DNA from: JBFLVN01 sp040758475
Lineage (GTDB): Bacteria > JAGRBM01
Reading direction: 5' to 3'
Assembly: GCA_040758475.1 (NCBI GenBank)
Contig: JBFLVN010000026.1
Coordinates: 1-21,400, forward strand
DNA: 21,400 bases
The position numbers were made by a program, and so were the translations under genes. Positions 13,413 to 20,234 of the stretch are shown here, in pieces. The notes beneath the pieces were generated by a model. The model ran no database searches. It was not told the origin of the DNA and saw only the letters and a list, made by a program, of their open reading frames with translations. Within the stretch, counting starts at the first letter, position 1. Each line of letters begins with the position of its first letter.

Positions 13413-13440
13413 GCCCAGCCAGAAAGGTTTCACCTATGAG

Positions 13441-13471
13441 CGGCCCCCGAAAGGGGGCCGTTTTGTTTTTT
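13441..13471 (+). terminator. Rho-independent terminator after lipoprotein 2
   Basis: CGGCCCCCGAAAGGGGGCCG is a perfect eight-pair stem with a GAAA-type loop, followed by TTTTGTTTTTT. It lies 28 bases after the stop of the upstream lipoprotein gene. Confidence 0.9.
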
Positions 13472-13804
13472 CAGGTGAAGCGCAACCGGGAACGCTTCCC
13501 TGAAGATTTCGCCTTCCAATTAACCCCGGAAGAGGTTTTAAGCGTACTAACGCGATTAAATGCCTCAGAAGGGGGGGGCAGATGGCAAACGTTTGAGATC
13601 GCAATTTGCGATCTCAAAGAATGGCCGGGGAGGCCGCCGGCATGGCTTTTAATTGATGTCCGGAAAGAAACCGGGATGACCGACCGGCGGACTTTTTCCC
13701 CGGAGCGGTTTCCTCCGGTATACTCCTCCCCCGAATCCGGGCCCCTTTCGTTCGCTGTGGCCCTCACCCGTTCACGCACTCTTCCTTCATCCGGCGCGAA
13801 ATAA
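13472..13804 (+). pseudogene. Remnant of an ORF6N-domain (phage regulatory) protein
   Basis: Directly after the terminator the frame reads QVKRNRERFPEDFAFQLTPE EV, which matches the end of the ORF6N domain of phage anti-repressor or regulatory proteins (typical text: VKRNxxRFPEDFMFQLTxEE). The N-terminal half of the domain is missing, replaced by the terminator, and the later sequence is unrelated to the usual continuation. A GTG at 13475 could start a 109-residue product ending at 13804, but no ribosome site is seen. The likely reading is a decayed phage gene truncated at its 5' end. A 27-base perfect palindrome lies inside it at 13592-13618. Confidence 0.6.
13592..13618. repeat. 27-base perfect palindrome (13-1-13)
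   Basis: The arms TTTGAGATCGCAA and TTGCGATCTCAAA flank a single T. In the surrounding frame it is translated as FEIAICDLK. It has no T-tract after it, so it is not an obvious terminator. It could be a protein-binding site or a dispersed palindromic unit. Confidence 0.75.
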
Positions 13805-13872
13805 ACGGAATTTAACGAATCTCTCACAGCCGTTTCATTTAGCGCCGTTATGATGCCTTTAAGGTTCCTTCC
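13805..13872. other. Intergenic leader of the ruvC-type gene
   Basis: An AT-richer 68-base stretch with a TATGAT hexamer at 13849-13854 that could serve as a -10 element. No good -35 at standard spacing is seen. AAGGTTCC provides at best a weak ribosome site before the ATG at 13873. Confidence 0.3.
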
Positions 13873-14439
13873 ATGAAGGCCTCGCCGCGCGGCGAACCCC
13901 TCCAGCCCCCGCTCCTCCGGGCCCTCCCGGGCGGGGAAAAACTCTTCCTCGGGATCGACCCCGGCACCATCGCCCTCGGGTGGGGGATCGTGGGGGTGCG
14001 AAACGGGCCGGGAGAACCGGGAAAAGTTTTCCGCCACCACGCGAGCGGCGTCCTTCGGACGATGGGTGAATTGCCCCTGGAGGTGCGCCTCGCCTTTCTC
14101 TACGAAAAGCTCCGGGAAGTGATCCGCAAGCACGGGCCCACGGAGGCGGCGGTGGAGGAGCCCTTCATCCGCATGGCGTTTGGGAAAACCAATCCCAAAA
14201 GCGCTTTGACCCTGGCCAAGGCGGCGGGGGTGTCGCTGGCGGCGTGTTTTTCGCTCGGCCTCCCGGTGGCGGGGGTCTATCCCTCCCAGGCGAAGAAGGC
14301 GGCGGCCGGAAACGGATCGGCGGAAAAGCACGAAGTGGCGGCGGGAATCCAGGAGAAGCTCGGCCTCGAAAGGCGCCCGCCCCTCGATGCCGCCGACGCG
14401 CTCGCCATCGCGCTCGCGGCGGCGGGGGAAACGAAATGA
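13873..14439 (+). CDS. ruvC: RuvC-like crossover junction endodeoxyribonuclease (phage type)
   Basis: The 188-residue product shows the RuvC RNase H-like fold with all four acidic catalytic positions: GIDPGT (Asp 29), VEEPF (Glu 95) and DAADALAIA (Asp 172, Asp 175). YPSQAKKAAAGNGSAEKHEV matches the conserved RuvC region that reads approximately P.evKkavtGnG.A.K.qV. It cleaves Holliday junctions symmetrically; phage versions resolve replication and packaging intermediates. Its N-terminus has about 22 extra residues before the first strand. No ruvA or ruvB is nearby, so it stands apart from the chromosomal resolvasome, and its neighbours look phage-derived. Confidence 0.88.
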   Translation: MKASPRGEPLQPPLLRALPGGEKLFLGIDPGTIALGWGIVGVRNGPGEPGKVFRHHASGVLRTMGELPLEVRLAFLYEKLREVIRKHGPTEAAVEEPFIRMAFGKTNPKSALTLAKAAGVSLAACFSLGLPVAGVYPSQAKKAAAGNGSAEKHEVAAGIQEKLGLERRPPLDAADALAIALAAAGETK

Positions 14440-14442
14440 AAA

Positions 14443-14540
14443 CCCCACCCCCGGCCCCTCCCCGCATCGACAGGGAGGGGAAAATACTTCTCAAGCTCCC
14501 CCTCTCCGTCGATACGGAGAGGGGGCCGGGGGGTGAGGTG
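14443..14540. repeat. Long palindromic intergenic repeat after ruvC
   Basis: The outer arms are C-rich (CCCACCCCCGGCCCC from 14444) and G-rich (GGGCCGGGGGGTGAGG near 14525-14538). Two inner hairpins lie between them: CCCCTCCCCGCATCGACAGG and its G-rich partner, and CCCCCTCTCCGTCGATACGG continuing into AGAGGGGG. It fills almost the whole gap between ruvC and the next gene and belongs to the same general class of dispersed repeats as those in the initiator gene. Confidence 0.7.
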
Positions 14541-14566
14541 TGTCTCGAACCGGAGGTGCTAATCCC

Positions 14567-14851
14567 ATGACCCTCACCTGCTCCCTCCTCCCCGACTCCG
14601 GCTGGCGCCTCACGCGCCACCGGGGCGAGATCGGCTGGGGGATCGTCCTTCGGCTCGGGAAACTGCGCGTGGCGCTCTGGAGCGTGGACCTCGCCACCCG
14701 GACGGCGGACCTCCTCTTCCAGCGGGAGACGCTCGCCAGCTTCCTCCATGACCTCGGCTTCGAGATCCACCTCCTCGAAACCGATGAGGAGAAAATCCTG
14801 CGAATCCAGGAGGCGGCTCCGGGGGAGTCTTCCATTCAAGAAGCCAATTAA
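14567..14851 (+). CDS. Hypothetical protein (94 residues)
   Basis: GGAGG (14552-14556) lies ten bases before the ATG. The protein begins MTLTCSLLPDSGWRLTRHRG and reads as alternating hydrophobic strands (IGWGIVLRLGKLRVALWSVD), then a helix (ETLASFLHDLGFEIHLLE) and a charged tail. I do not recognise the family. It sits between ruvC and the RNNNPGN protein, 27 bases before the latter, so it is probably part of the same phage-derived transcription unit. The small alpha/beta layout is compatible with a phage accessory protein; nothing more can be said. Confidence 0.55.
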   Translation: MTLTCSLLPDSGWRLTRHRGEIGWGIVLRLGKLRVALWSVDLATRTADLLFQRETLASFLHDLGFEIHLLETDEEKILRIQEAAPGESSIQEAN

Positions 14852-14878
14852 GAGAACGAGAAACAGGAGGATAACAAA

Positions 14879-15613
14879 ATGAGATTCTCTGATTTCCAAA
14901 ACGAACTCGACGCGGTGATCGACCGCAACCGGCTCCGCCTCACGGCCGGCGGCCAGGGCCTTACCTGGGACGGCGAAGGATGGGACGGGACGGACGAGGA
15001 CTGGGAGTACTTGAACGACTATGGCCCCGAGATCGCGGACCGGCTCAAGGAAAGAGAGGCGGTGGGCGCTCCCGCCGCGCCCGCTCCGGCATCCCCGAAC
15101 CAGCCTCAGCCGCCAGCAGCAACCCTACCCAGAAGGAGCAACGACGTGTTTATCGAACGGGAAGAGGGCCGCCGTGAATGGAGAAGCGGCGGGTCGCGCG
15201 CCTGGCGGAACAACAATCCCGGAAACATCCGAGGCGGCCAGTTCGCCGAGGCCCACGGGGCGGTCGGCAGCGCCGGGGGATTCGCCGTTTTCCCCGATTA
15301 CGCCACCGGGAGAGAAGCCGTCAAGTCACTGCTCGGCACGCCGAATTACCAAAACCTTACCGTCAATGAAGCGATCGGGCGCTATGCCCCACCCAGCGAA
15401 AACGATACGGGGCGTTACCAGCAACTGATCGAGCAATTCACCGGATTGCCCGGAAACACTCCAATGAATACACTGACCGAGGAACAGCTGGAAAGAGTGG
15501 CGGACGCCATCGAAAGGATCGAGGGATGGAAAGAAGGCACGGTCACTTACGAACAGCAGGGAACGGAACCGGAGATGGAAAGCGGCGAGCCATCCGATGT
15601 TCCGCTTTCCTGA
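14879..15613 (+). CDS. RNNNPGN-motif phage-type virion/lysozyme-like protein
   Basis: AGGAGG lies seven to eight bases before the ATG. The 244-residue product has three parts: an acidic, Trp-rich N-terminus (MRFSDFQNELDAVIDRN...WDGEGWDGTDEDWEYL), a Pro/Ala linker (about 62-84), and a C-terminal domain from about 105. That domain opens WRNNNPGNIRGG (111-116 NNNPGN), continues GGFAVFPDYATGREAVKSLL, and ends in a helical part with GRYAPPSENDT and TLTEEQLERVADAIERIEGW. This domain recurs in phage structural proteins and in toxins and is thought to be peptidoglycan-related; its exact activity is not established to my knowledge. There is no signal peptide. The next gene repeats its C-terminal 60 residues. 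Confidence 0.65.
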   Translation: MRFSDFQNELDAVIDRNRLRLTAGGQGLTWDGEGWDGTDEDWEYLNDYGPEIADRLKEREAVGAPAAPAPASPNQPQPPAATLPRRSNDVFIEREEGRREWRSGGSRAWRNNNPGNIRGGQFAEAHGAVGSAGGFAVFPDYATGREAVKSLLGTPNYQNLTVNEAIGRYAPPSENDTGRYQQLIEQFTGLPGNTPMNTLTEEQLERVADAIERIEGWKEGTVTYEQQGTEPEMESGEPSDVPLS

Positions 15614-15627
15614 GCCGGCTGTCCAAC

Positions 15628-16644
15628 TTGAATTTCAAATCCCTGTCGGCGATGGCCCTCTGCCTGGGCGCCTTTCACGCCCTTACCGTATCCGCTGATG
15701 AACCCAAGTGGCTCCACTACGAGCCCGAAGTGGTGACGCTCACGGGGCGATTGATCCTCGTGGGAGAGTTCGGGCCTCCCAATTACGGGGAAGATCCCAG
15801 TACCGATGAGAAGGCCTTGATTCCCGAGATCGAATTGGCCGTCCCGGTCAACGTCAAAGGCAATCCGTCCAATGACCTCAACATCACCGGCTACCAGGGC
15901 GTGAGGAGAATCCAGCTATCCTGCCCGGATTACTCAGCCACATGCCGCCCCCTGGTTGGGAACGACGTCAAGGCGATTGGCACGCTGTATCAAAGGCACA
16001 CGGGGCACCATTATACGCCGGTTCTCTTGAGCGTCCAAAACATCAGCCGCCTGGATTCCTCCTCCGCGGCCACCCCGCAACCGGAAATCCTGCCTTTCAA
16101 AGGCGAGCTGGTTTTGGCGGGCGAATTCGGGCCGGAAGAAAGCGGAGGCCGGAAGGTTCCCGTCCTCGAACTGGCCGCTCCCGCCGAAAAGAAGGGCGCC
16201 CTCGAAAACGGAACCGGTCACGACGGCCCTTTCCCCATTCACCGCGTGCAACTCCTGTGCGCGGAATACGAGAAACTTTGCAAGCCGCTCGTGGGGAAGC
16301 GCGTGGAAGCGGCCGGGGTGCTCTACAACCGCGGACCGGGGGATTATTACGCCCCGATGGTCCTGGACGTGAAGATCCTCCGGGCCGGCAAGAAATTTCT
16401 GGCCGGTCACTCTCAAGAAGAAGGCCAATTCAAGACCATCGAGGAACTCATCAAGGATTACGTTCCCGCCGGCGAGAGATCCGTCTCCGACTATCAGGAA
16501 TTCATCCACGATTCGACCGGGCTTTCGGGCGACGAACGGATCGATACGCTCAGCGAGGAACAAAAAGAACGTCTCATGGACGCCATTCAGGAGATGGAAA
16601 AGCGGGAAGGAGGGGAAGTGCGGATCATCCGCCCCAAAGAATAA
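15628..16644 (+). CDS. Secreted protein with two DUF4431 repeats and an RNNNPGN-associated C-terminal domain
   Basis: A TTG at 15628 gives 338 residues starting with a good signal peptide (MNFKSLSAMALCLGAFHALT, cleavage near VSA-DEP); ATG 15652 is the alternative. An earlier ATG at 15526 would overlap the previous gene by 88 bases. Residues about 31-140 and 151-252 are tandem DUF4431 repeats. Repeat 1 has GEFGPPNYGEDPSTDE, RRIQLSCP and HTGHHYTPVLLSV; repeat 2 has GEFGPEESGG, HRVQLLCAEYEKLC and YYAPMVLDV. Each carries a Cys pair. Residues about 267-327 (TIEELIKDYVPAGE to MDAIQEMEKREGG) align with the C-terminal part of the upstream RNNNPGN protein but lack the NNNPGN half. A periplasmic or surface role linked to its neighbour is inferred. 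Confidence 0.72.
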   Translation: MNFKSLSAMALCLGAFHALTVSADEPKWLHYEPEVVTLTGRLILVGEFGPPNYGEDPSTDEKALIPEIELAVPVNVKGNPSNDLNITGYQGVRRIQLSCPDYSATCRPLVGNDVKAIGTLYQRHTGHHYTPVLLSVQNISRLDSSSAATPQPEILPFKGELVLAGEFGPEESGGRKVPVLELAAPAEKKGALENGTGHDGPFPIHRVQLLCAEYEKLCKPLVGKRVEAAGVLYNRGPGDYYAPMVLDVKILRAGKKFLAGHSQEEGQFKTIEELIKDYVPAGERSVSDYQEFIHDSTGLSGDERIDTLSEEQKERLMDAIQEMEKREGGEVRIIRPKE

Positions 16645-16650
16645 TCTCCC

Positions 16651-16678
16651 TTGCCTTCCCCGTAAAATCATCTAAAAT
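16651..16678 (+). promoter_or_regulatory. Possible promoter before the tail-fibre-like pair
   Basis: TTGCCT (16651-16656), a 16-base spacer, and TAAAAT (16673-16678) lie in the 124-base gap before the first fibre gene. The match is moderate, and nothing else in the gap stands out. Confidence 0.3.
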
Positions 16679-16768
16679 TACTACGTCTCTTATTCACCCA
16701 TCCATCCTTCCCTCCGTCCTCCGGTCATCCCCAGACAGCGGAAAACGAAGAAACACGAGGACGAACGC

Positions 16769-18376
16769 ATGCCGATCGAGGACTATTCGAAAACCCCCAC
16801 GAGCAACAATCAGGCTCCGCCCTATGGCTGGCCCGAGGGGATGGCCGTGGGGGAAATAAACGATTCCGCCCGGCAGAACATGGCCGACCTGGCCGCCTAC
16901 CGGGACGAGGCGGAGTGGTACGTCTGCAAGAGGGACCCGGCCACGGACGAACTCCTCACCTACACGCGCACGGGCGCGGCCCAGTTCACGATCTCCAACG
17001 CCACCACCCCCACGAACCACACGGCCCGCTTCCATGCCGGAAGGCGCGTGCGGGTCGTGACGGATTTCGTCACCACGCGCTACGCCACCATCTCGTCGTC
17101 CAGCTATTCGAGCCCCACCACCACCGTGAACCTCGCCGTCGACGGCGGGGCGAGCCTCACGGGGACCATCACCCAGGTGAGCCACGGAGCGCTCTCCCTC
17201 ACCAATCCCTCCTACCCCGCCGCCTCCGAGACGGTGGCGGGCGCTGTTGAATTGGCGACGAGCGCGGAAGTTCAAGCGGGAGCGGACGCGCAGCGGGCCG
17301 TGACCCCGGCGGGCCTCGCCTCCCTCACGGCCACCACCACCCGGGCGGGCCTCGCGGAACTATCCACCGACGCGGAGGCCCAGGGGTTTTCCGATGCCAG
17401 CCGCGCTCTCGTTCCGGCCAACTTCGCCGCCGTCCGCGCCACCGACGCGCAGGCGCGCGCTGGCACCAGCACCACCCGCTTCGTCACCCCCTCCCAGCTC
17501 ACCAAAGGGGTCAAATGGATTAGAGCGAGACAGGTGGGGAATGGGCTGAGTGTCAGTCTAGGTTTTGGAGGCTTTCCCGCTCTAGCTGCTTTTAACGGCA
17601 CCGACGTGGCCTTCATCGATTCCTCAGACGAAGAGCTCCGCATTTACCGTTTCAATGGGACTAATTGGTCCTTAGTTGGAAGCAGTCTGACCATTTCCGG
17701 CACCGGCGTTCCCGCGCTAGCAGCATTGAATGGGACCGATGTGGCTTTCATCGACGATTCAAACGATCAACTTCGTACCTACCGATTCAATGGGACTACC
17801 TGGGCCCAGGTAGGCAGTAGCTTCTCGATTTCTGGTGTCGTCGATCCTGCCCTTACGGCCCTAAGCGGCACGGATGTGGCCTTCTACGACCGAGGCAATG
17901 ACCAGCTCCGCACGTGCCGCTTCAATGGAAGCAACTGGACACAGATAGGAAGCGGTTTGGACATTTCCAGCAGCAGCGTCTCCGCGCTGGCTGCATTAAA
18001 CAGTGCGGACGTGGCTTTCATTGACGGTACCAACGGGCAGCTCCAAACCTACCGCTTCAACGGGAGCACTTGGTCCCAAGTGGGAAATGGCCTGACTATT
18101 TCCGGTGTCGCCCACCCCGCTCTTACCGCGTTGAACGGCACGGACGTTGCTTTCATCGATGAAAGCAATGATCAACTCCGCGTTTATCGTTTTGACGGGA
18201 CTAATTGGGCCCAGGCAGGAAGTGGTCTCGGCATTTCAAGTACTAACAATCCGGCGCTGGCGGCGCTTAATGGTACTGACGTGGCATTTATTTCTGAAAT
18301 AGTAGAGGAACTCCGCACCTACCGCTTCGCGTTCTACATCGGAAGCATCCCGCCCGCGCCGGCGTTAAATCCATAA
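16769..18376 (+). CDS. Tail-fibre-like adhesin 1 with C-terminal six-repeat propeller
   Basis: The 535-residue product starts MPIEDYSKTPTSNN, typical of phage tail-fibre N-termini, with EGMAVGEINDSARQNMADLA following. Residues about 150-245 carry fibre-type repeats: AGAVELATSAEVQAGADAQR-AVTPAGL, then AGLAELSTDAEAQGFSDASR, and TDAQARAGTSTTRFVTPSQL. From Trp 250 to the end there are six units of about 43 residues with consensus PALAALNGTDVAFID..NDQLRTYRFNGTNW.QVGSGL. The segment before the first unit and the last half-unit (RTYRFAFYIG) look complementary, as in propeller ring closure. No signal peptide. Likely function: trimeric or propeller-tipped receptor binding. GAGG lies about ten bases upstream of the ATG. 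Its paralogue follows 14 bases downstream. Confidence 0.75.
   Translation: MPIEDYSKTPTSNNQAPPYGWPEGMAVGEINDSARQNMADLAAYRDEAEWYVCKRDPATDELLTYTRTGAAQFTISNATTPTNHTARFHAGRRVRVVTDFVTTRYATISSSSYSSPTTTVNLAVDGGASLTGTITQVSHGALSLTNPSYPAASETVAGAVELATSAEVQAGADAQRAVTPAGLASLTATTTRAGLAELSTDAEAQGFSDASRALVPANFAAVRATDAQARAGTSTTRFVTPSQLTKGVKWIRARQVGNGLSVSLGFGGFPALAAFNGTDVAFIDSSDEELRIYRFNGTNWSLVGSSLTISGTGVPALAALNGTDVAFIDDSNDQLRTYRFNGTTWAQVGSSFSISGVVDPALTALSGTDVAFYDRGNDQLRTCRFNGSNWTQIGSGLDISSSSVSALAALNSADVAFIDGTNGQLQTYRFNGSTWSQVGNGLTISGVAHPALTALNGTDVAFIDESNDQLRVYRFDGTNWAQAGSGLGISSTNNPALAALNGTDVAFISEIVEELRTYRFAFYIGSIPPAPALNP
17516..18346 (+). repeat. Six tandem propeller-like repeats in fibre 1
   Basis: Six copies of a unit centred on DVAFID/DVAFYD/DVAFIS at about 43-residue spacing. 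The DNA of the units is clearly less GC-biased and more diverged than the preceding fibre stalk, and codons vary between units, which argues for old protein-level repeats rather than recent DNA expansion. Confidence 0.75.
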
Positions 18377-18390
18377 ACGAGGATAAGAAC

Positions 18391-19998
18391 ATGCCGATCG
18401 AAAATTATTCCAAGCTCCCCGCGAATAACAACGGCGACCCGCCCGGCGGCTGGCCCGAGGGGATGCTCATCTCCGAAATCGACGACTCGGCCCGGCAGAA
18501 CATGGCCGACCTGGCCGCCTACCGGGACGACGCCCGGTGGTTCATTCTGAAAAACGACCCGGCTACGGACGAAGCCATCGCCTACGGCGTGACGGACGGC
18601 GATACCTTCACGGCGCAAAACGCCACGACCCCCACGAACCACACGGGAAGGTTCCACGCGGGGCGAAGGGTTCGCATCGTTCATGGCGGAGGGACGAGCT
18701 ACGGGACGATTTTGTCGTCGAGCTATCTGGGCCCCACGACGACGGTCAACCTCGCCCTCGACGCGGGGAGCCCGGGCCTTAGCGGTTCGATCGCCCAGGT
18801 TTCCTATGGAACCCTCTCCGCCGCGGGCACTTCTGCTCCTCTCGCCTCGGAAACCATCGCCGGCGCCGTGGAACTCGCCACGAACGCCGAAGCCCAGGCG
18901 GGAGCGGACACTTCCCGCGCCGTGACCCCCGCGGCCCTCGCTTCCGTCACGGCCACCACCACCCGGGCGGGCGTAGCGGAACTATCCACCGACGCGGAAG
19001 CGCAAGGATTTTCCGACGCCGGAAGGTTCCTTACGCCCTCGAACCTCGCCGCCGTCCGCGCCACCGACGCCGAGGCCTCCGCCGGCACCAGCACCACCAA
19101 GTTCCTCACGCCCTCTCAGCTCAAGAAAATGGAATACCACTGGATCGGGGCGGAACAGGTTGGGAGCGGGCTCACCATTTCCACAGTAGGCGTTCCCGCT
19201 CTTGCTGCCCTTAATGGCACTGATGTGGCATTTATTGATGCCGCAAATAACCAACTACGCACGTATCGCTTCGATGGTGCTACTTGGGCCCAAGTGGGAA
19301 ACAGCCTGACCATTTCCAGCATAGGAAGCTTTCTCGCGCTTGCGGCCCTGAATGAAACCGATGTGGCCTTTATCGACGATGGAAACGACCAACTCCGCAC
19401 ATACCACTTCGATGGGACCAACTGGTCCCAAATAGGTAACAGCCTGACCATCTCTGGAATCACTGATCCTGCCCTGGCCGCTTTGAGCGGTACGGATGTG
19501 GCGTTCATCAATGAAGGGAATGACCAACTCCGCGCTTATCACTTCGATGGAACCAATTGGTCTCAGGTGGGAAATAGCCTTACCATCTCCAGTACTACCA
19601 ACCCAACGCTGGCAGCCCTGAACAGCACCGACGTCGCATTTGCCGCTGAGACAATTGATCAACTTCGCACCTACCACTTCGACGGAACGAACTGGTCCCA
19701 AGTGGGCAACAGTCTGGCGATTTCCGGTATCGCCGATCCCGCCTTGGCGGCTCTCAACAGCACGGACGTAGCGTTTTTCGACGAAAGCCTCGGCCAATTC
19801 CGCATTTATCACTTTGATGGAACCGACTGGACTCAGACAGGAAGTAATTTTACGGTCTCTAGCGTCAATAATCCTGCCATCACCACTCTAAACGCCACGG
19901 ACGCTGCATACATCGACGACACTAACAACCAACTCCGCACGTACCGCTTCGCCTTCTACGTGGGCGAGGGCCCCCCGGCGCCGCCATTCAACCCTTAA
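18391..19998 (+). CDS. Tail-fibre-like adhesin 2 with C-terminal six-repeat propeller
   Basis: This is a tandem paralogue of fibre 1 with exactly the same length, 535 residues. The N-terminal 245 residues are closely similar (MPIENYSKLPANNNGD, INDSARQNMADLAAYRD-like DDSARQNMADLAAYRDDA, FHAGRRVRIV, TTTRAGVAELSTDAEAQGFS). The tip from Trp 251 has six units with consensus LAALNGTDVAFID.GNDQLRTYHFDGTNWSQVGNSLTIS. These favour YHFDG, whereas fibre 1 favours YRFNG, so the tips have homogenised separately. GAGGA lies eight bases before the ATG, and the gap after fibre 1 is 14 bases, so the two are co-transcribed. Two alternative receptor-binding tips on a common stalk are inferred. Confidence 0.75.
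   Translation: MPIENYSKLPANNNGDPPGGWPEGMLISEIDDSARQNMADLAAYRDDARWFILKNDPATDEAIAYGVTDGDTFTAQNATTPTNHTGRFHAGRRVRIVHGGGTSYGTILSSSYLGPTTTVNLALDAGSPGLSGSIAQVSYGTLSAAGTSAPLASETIAGAVELATNAEAQAGADTSRAVTPAALASVTATTTRAGVAELSTDAEAQGFSDAGRFLTPSNLAAVRATDAEASAGTSTTKFLTPSQLKKMEYHWIGAEQVGSGLTISTVGVPALAALNGTDVAFIDAANNQLRTYRFDGATWAQVGNSLTISSIGSFLALAALNETDVAFIDDGNDQLRTYHFDGTNWSQIGNSLTISGITDPALAALSGTDVAFINEGNDQLRAYHFDGTNWSQVGNSLTISSTTNPTLAALNSTDVAFAAETIDQLRTYHFDGTNWSQVGNSLAISGIADPALAALNSTDVAFFDESLGQFRIYHFDGTDWTQTGSNFTVSSVNNPAITTLNATDAAYIDDTNNQLRTYRFAFYVGEGPPAPPFNP
19141..19968 (+). repeat. Six tandem propeller-like repeats in fibre 2
   Basis: Six units of about 43 residues centred on DVAFID, DVAFIN, DVAFAA, DVAFFD and DAAYID, plus a closing half-unit RTYRFAFYVG near the C-terminus. 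The DNA is less GC-biased than the stalk, as in fibre 1. Confidence 0.75.
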
Positions 19999-20165
19999 AA
20001 ACCGCCCCCCCGGCCAATTCTTGTGATTCCCGTTACGCCTTCCCCGTGATCCCCGTCACCCTTTTCACTGAGCAGTGCTCAAACCGCCCCACGGGGCCTC
20101 TTTTTCGGGAATACGGTATTTTTCCGCTTTCATTAAAAGGGCTTGCCTCCGGCGCGAAACCGGCT
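19999..20165. other. Intergenic region after the fibre pair
   Basis: Contains GAGCAGTGCTC (about 20070-20080) and a GCCCC-AC-GGGGC stem (20086-20097) followed by CTCTTTTTC, a possible but short-looped intrinsic terminator, then AT-richer text (TATTTTTCCGCTTTCATTAAAAGG). No gene is seen. Confidence 0.4.
20086..20105 (+). terminator. Possible intrinsic terminator after the fibre pair
   Basis: GCCCCACGGGGC folds into a short G/C stem and is followed by CTCTTTTT. The loop is tight and the stem only four to five pairs, so this is weaker than the terminators after lipoproteins 2 and 3. Confidence 0.4.
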
Positions 20166-20166
20166 A

Positions 20167-20189
20167 AATTTCCCCCCGCTGGGGAAATT
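20167..20189 (+). promoter_or_regulatory. Leader hairpin upstream of lipoprotein 3
   Basis: AATTTCCCC and GGGGAAATT form a nine-pair perfect stem with loop CCGCT. A second smaller stem TTCCC/GGGAA (20194-20212) follows before the purine-rich ribosome site AAGAGAGGGA. The sequence differs from leaders 1 and 2, but the position of a hairpin ahead of the ribosome site recurs. Confidence 0.45.
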
Positions 20190-20234
20190 CAAATTCCCAC
20201 AATTTGCGGGAAAGAAAGAAAAGAGAGGGAGTCT

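Noticed and set aside
12381..13433. Minus-strand open frame (350 residues) opposite lipoprotein 2
   Set aside because: It has no ribosome site or domain signature, while the plus strand has a signal peptide, family cysteines and a terminator in the right place.
13719..13724. TATACT hexamer as a promoter for a small RNA before ruvC
   Set aside because: No -35 element at usual spacing and no downstream terminator, so there is too little to call a promoter or RNA gene.
17516..19968. Propeller repeats considered as a diversity-generating retroelement variable region or CRISPR-like array
   Set aside because: No reverse transcriptase, template repeat or adenine-specific variation is visible, and the DNA repeats are degenerate with about 130-base protein-coding periodicity and no spacers.
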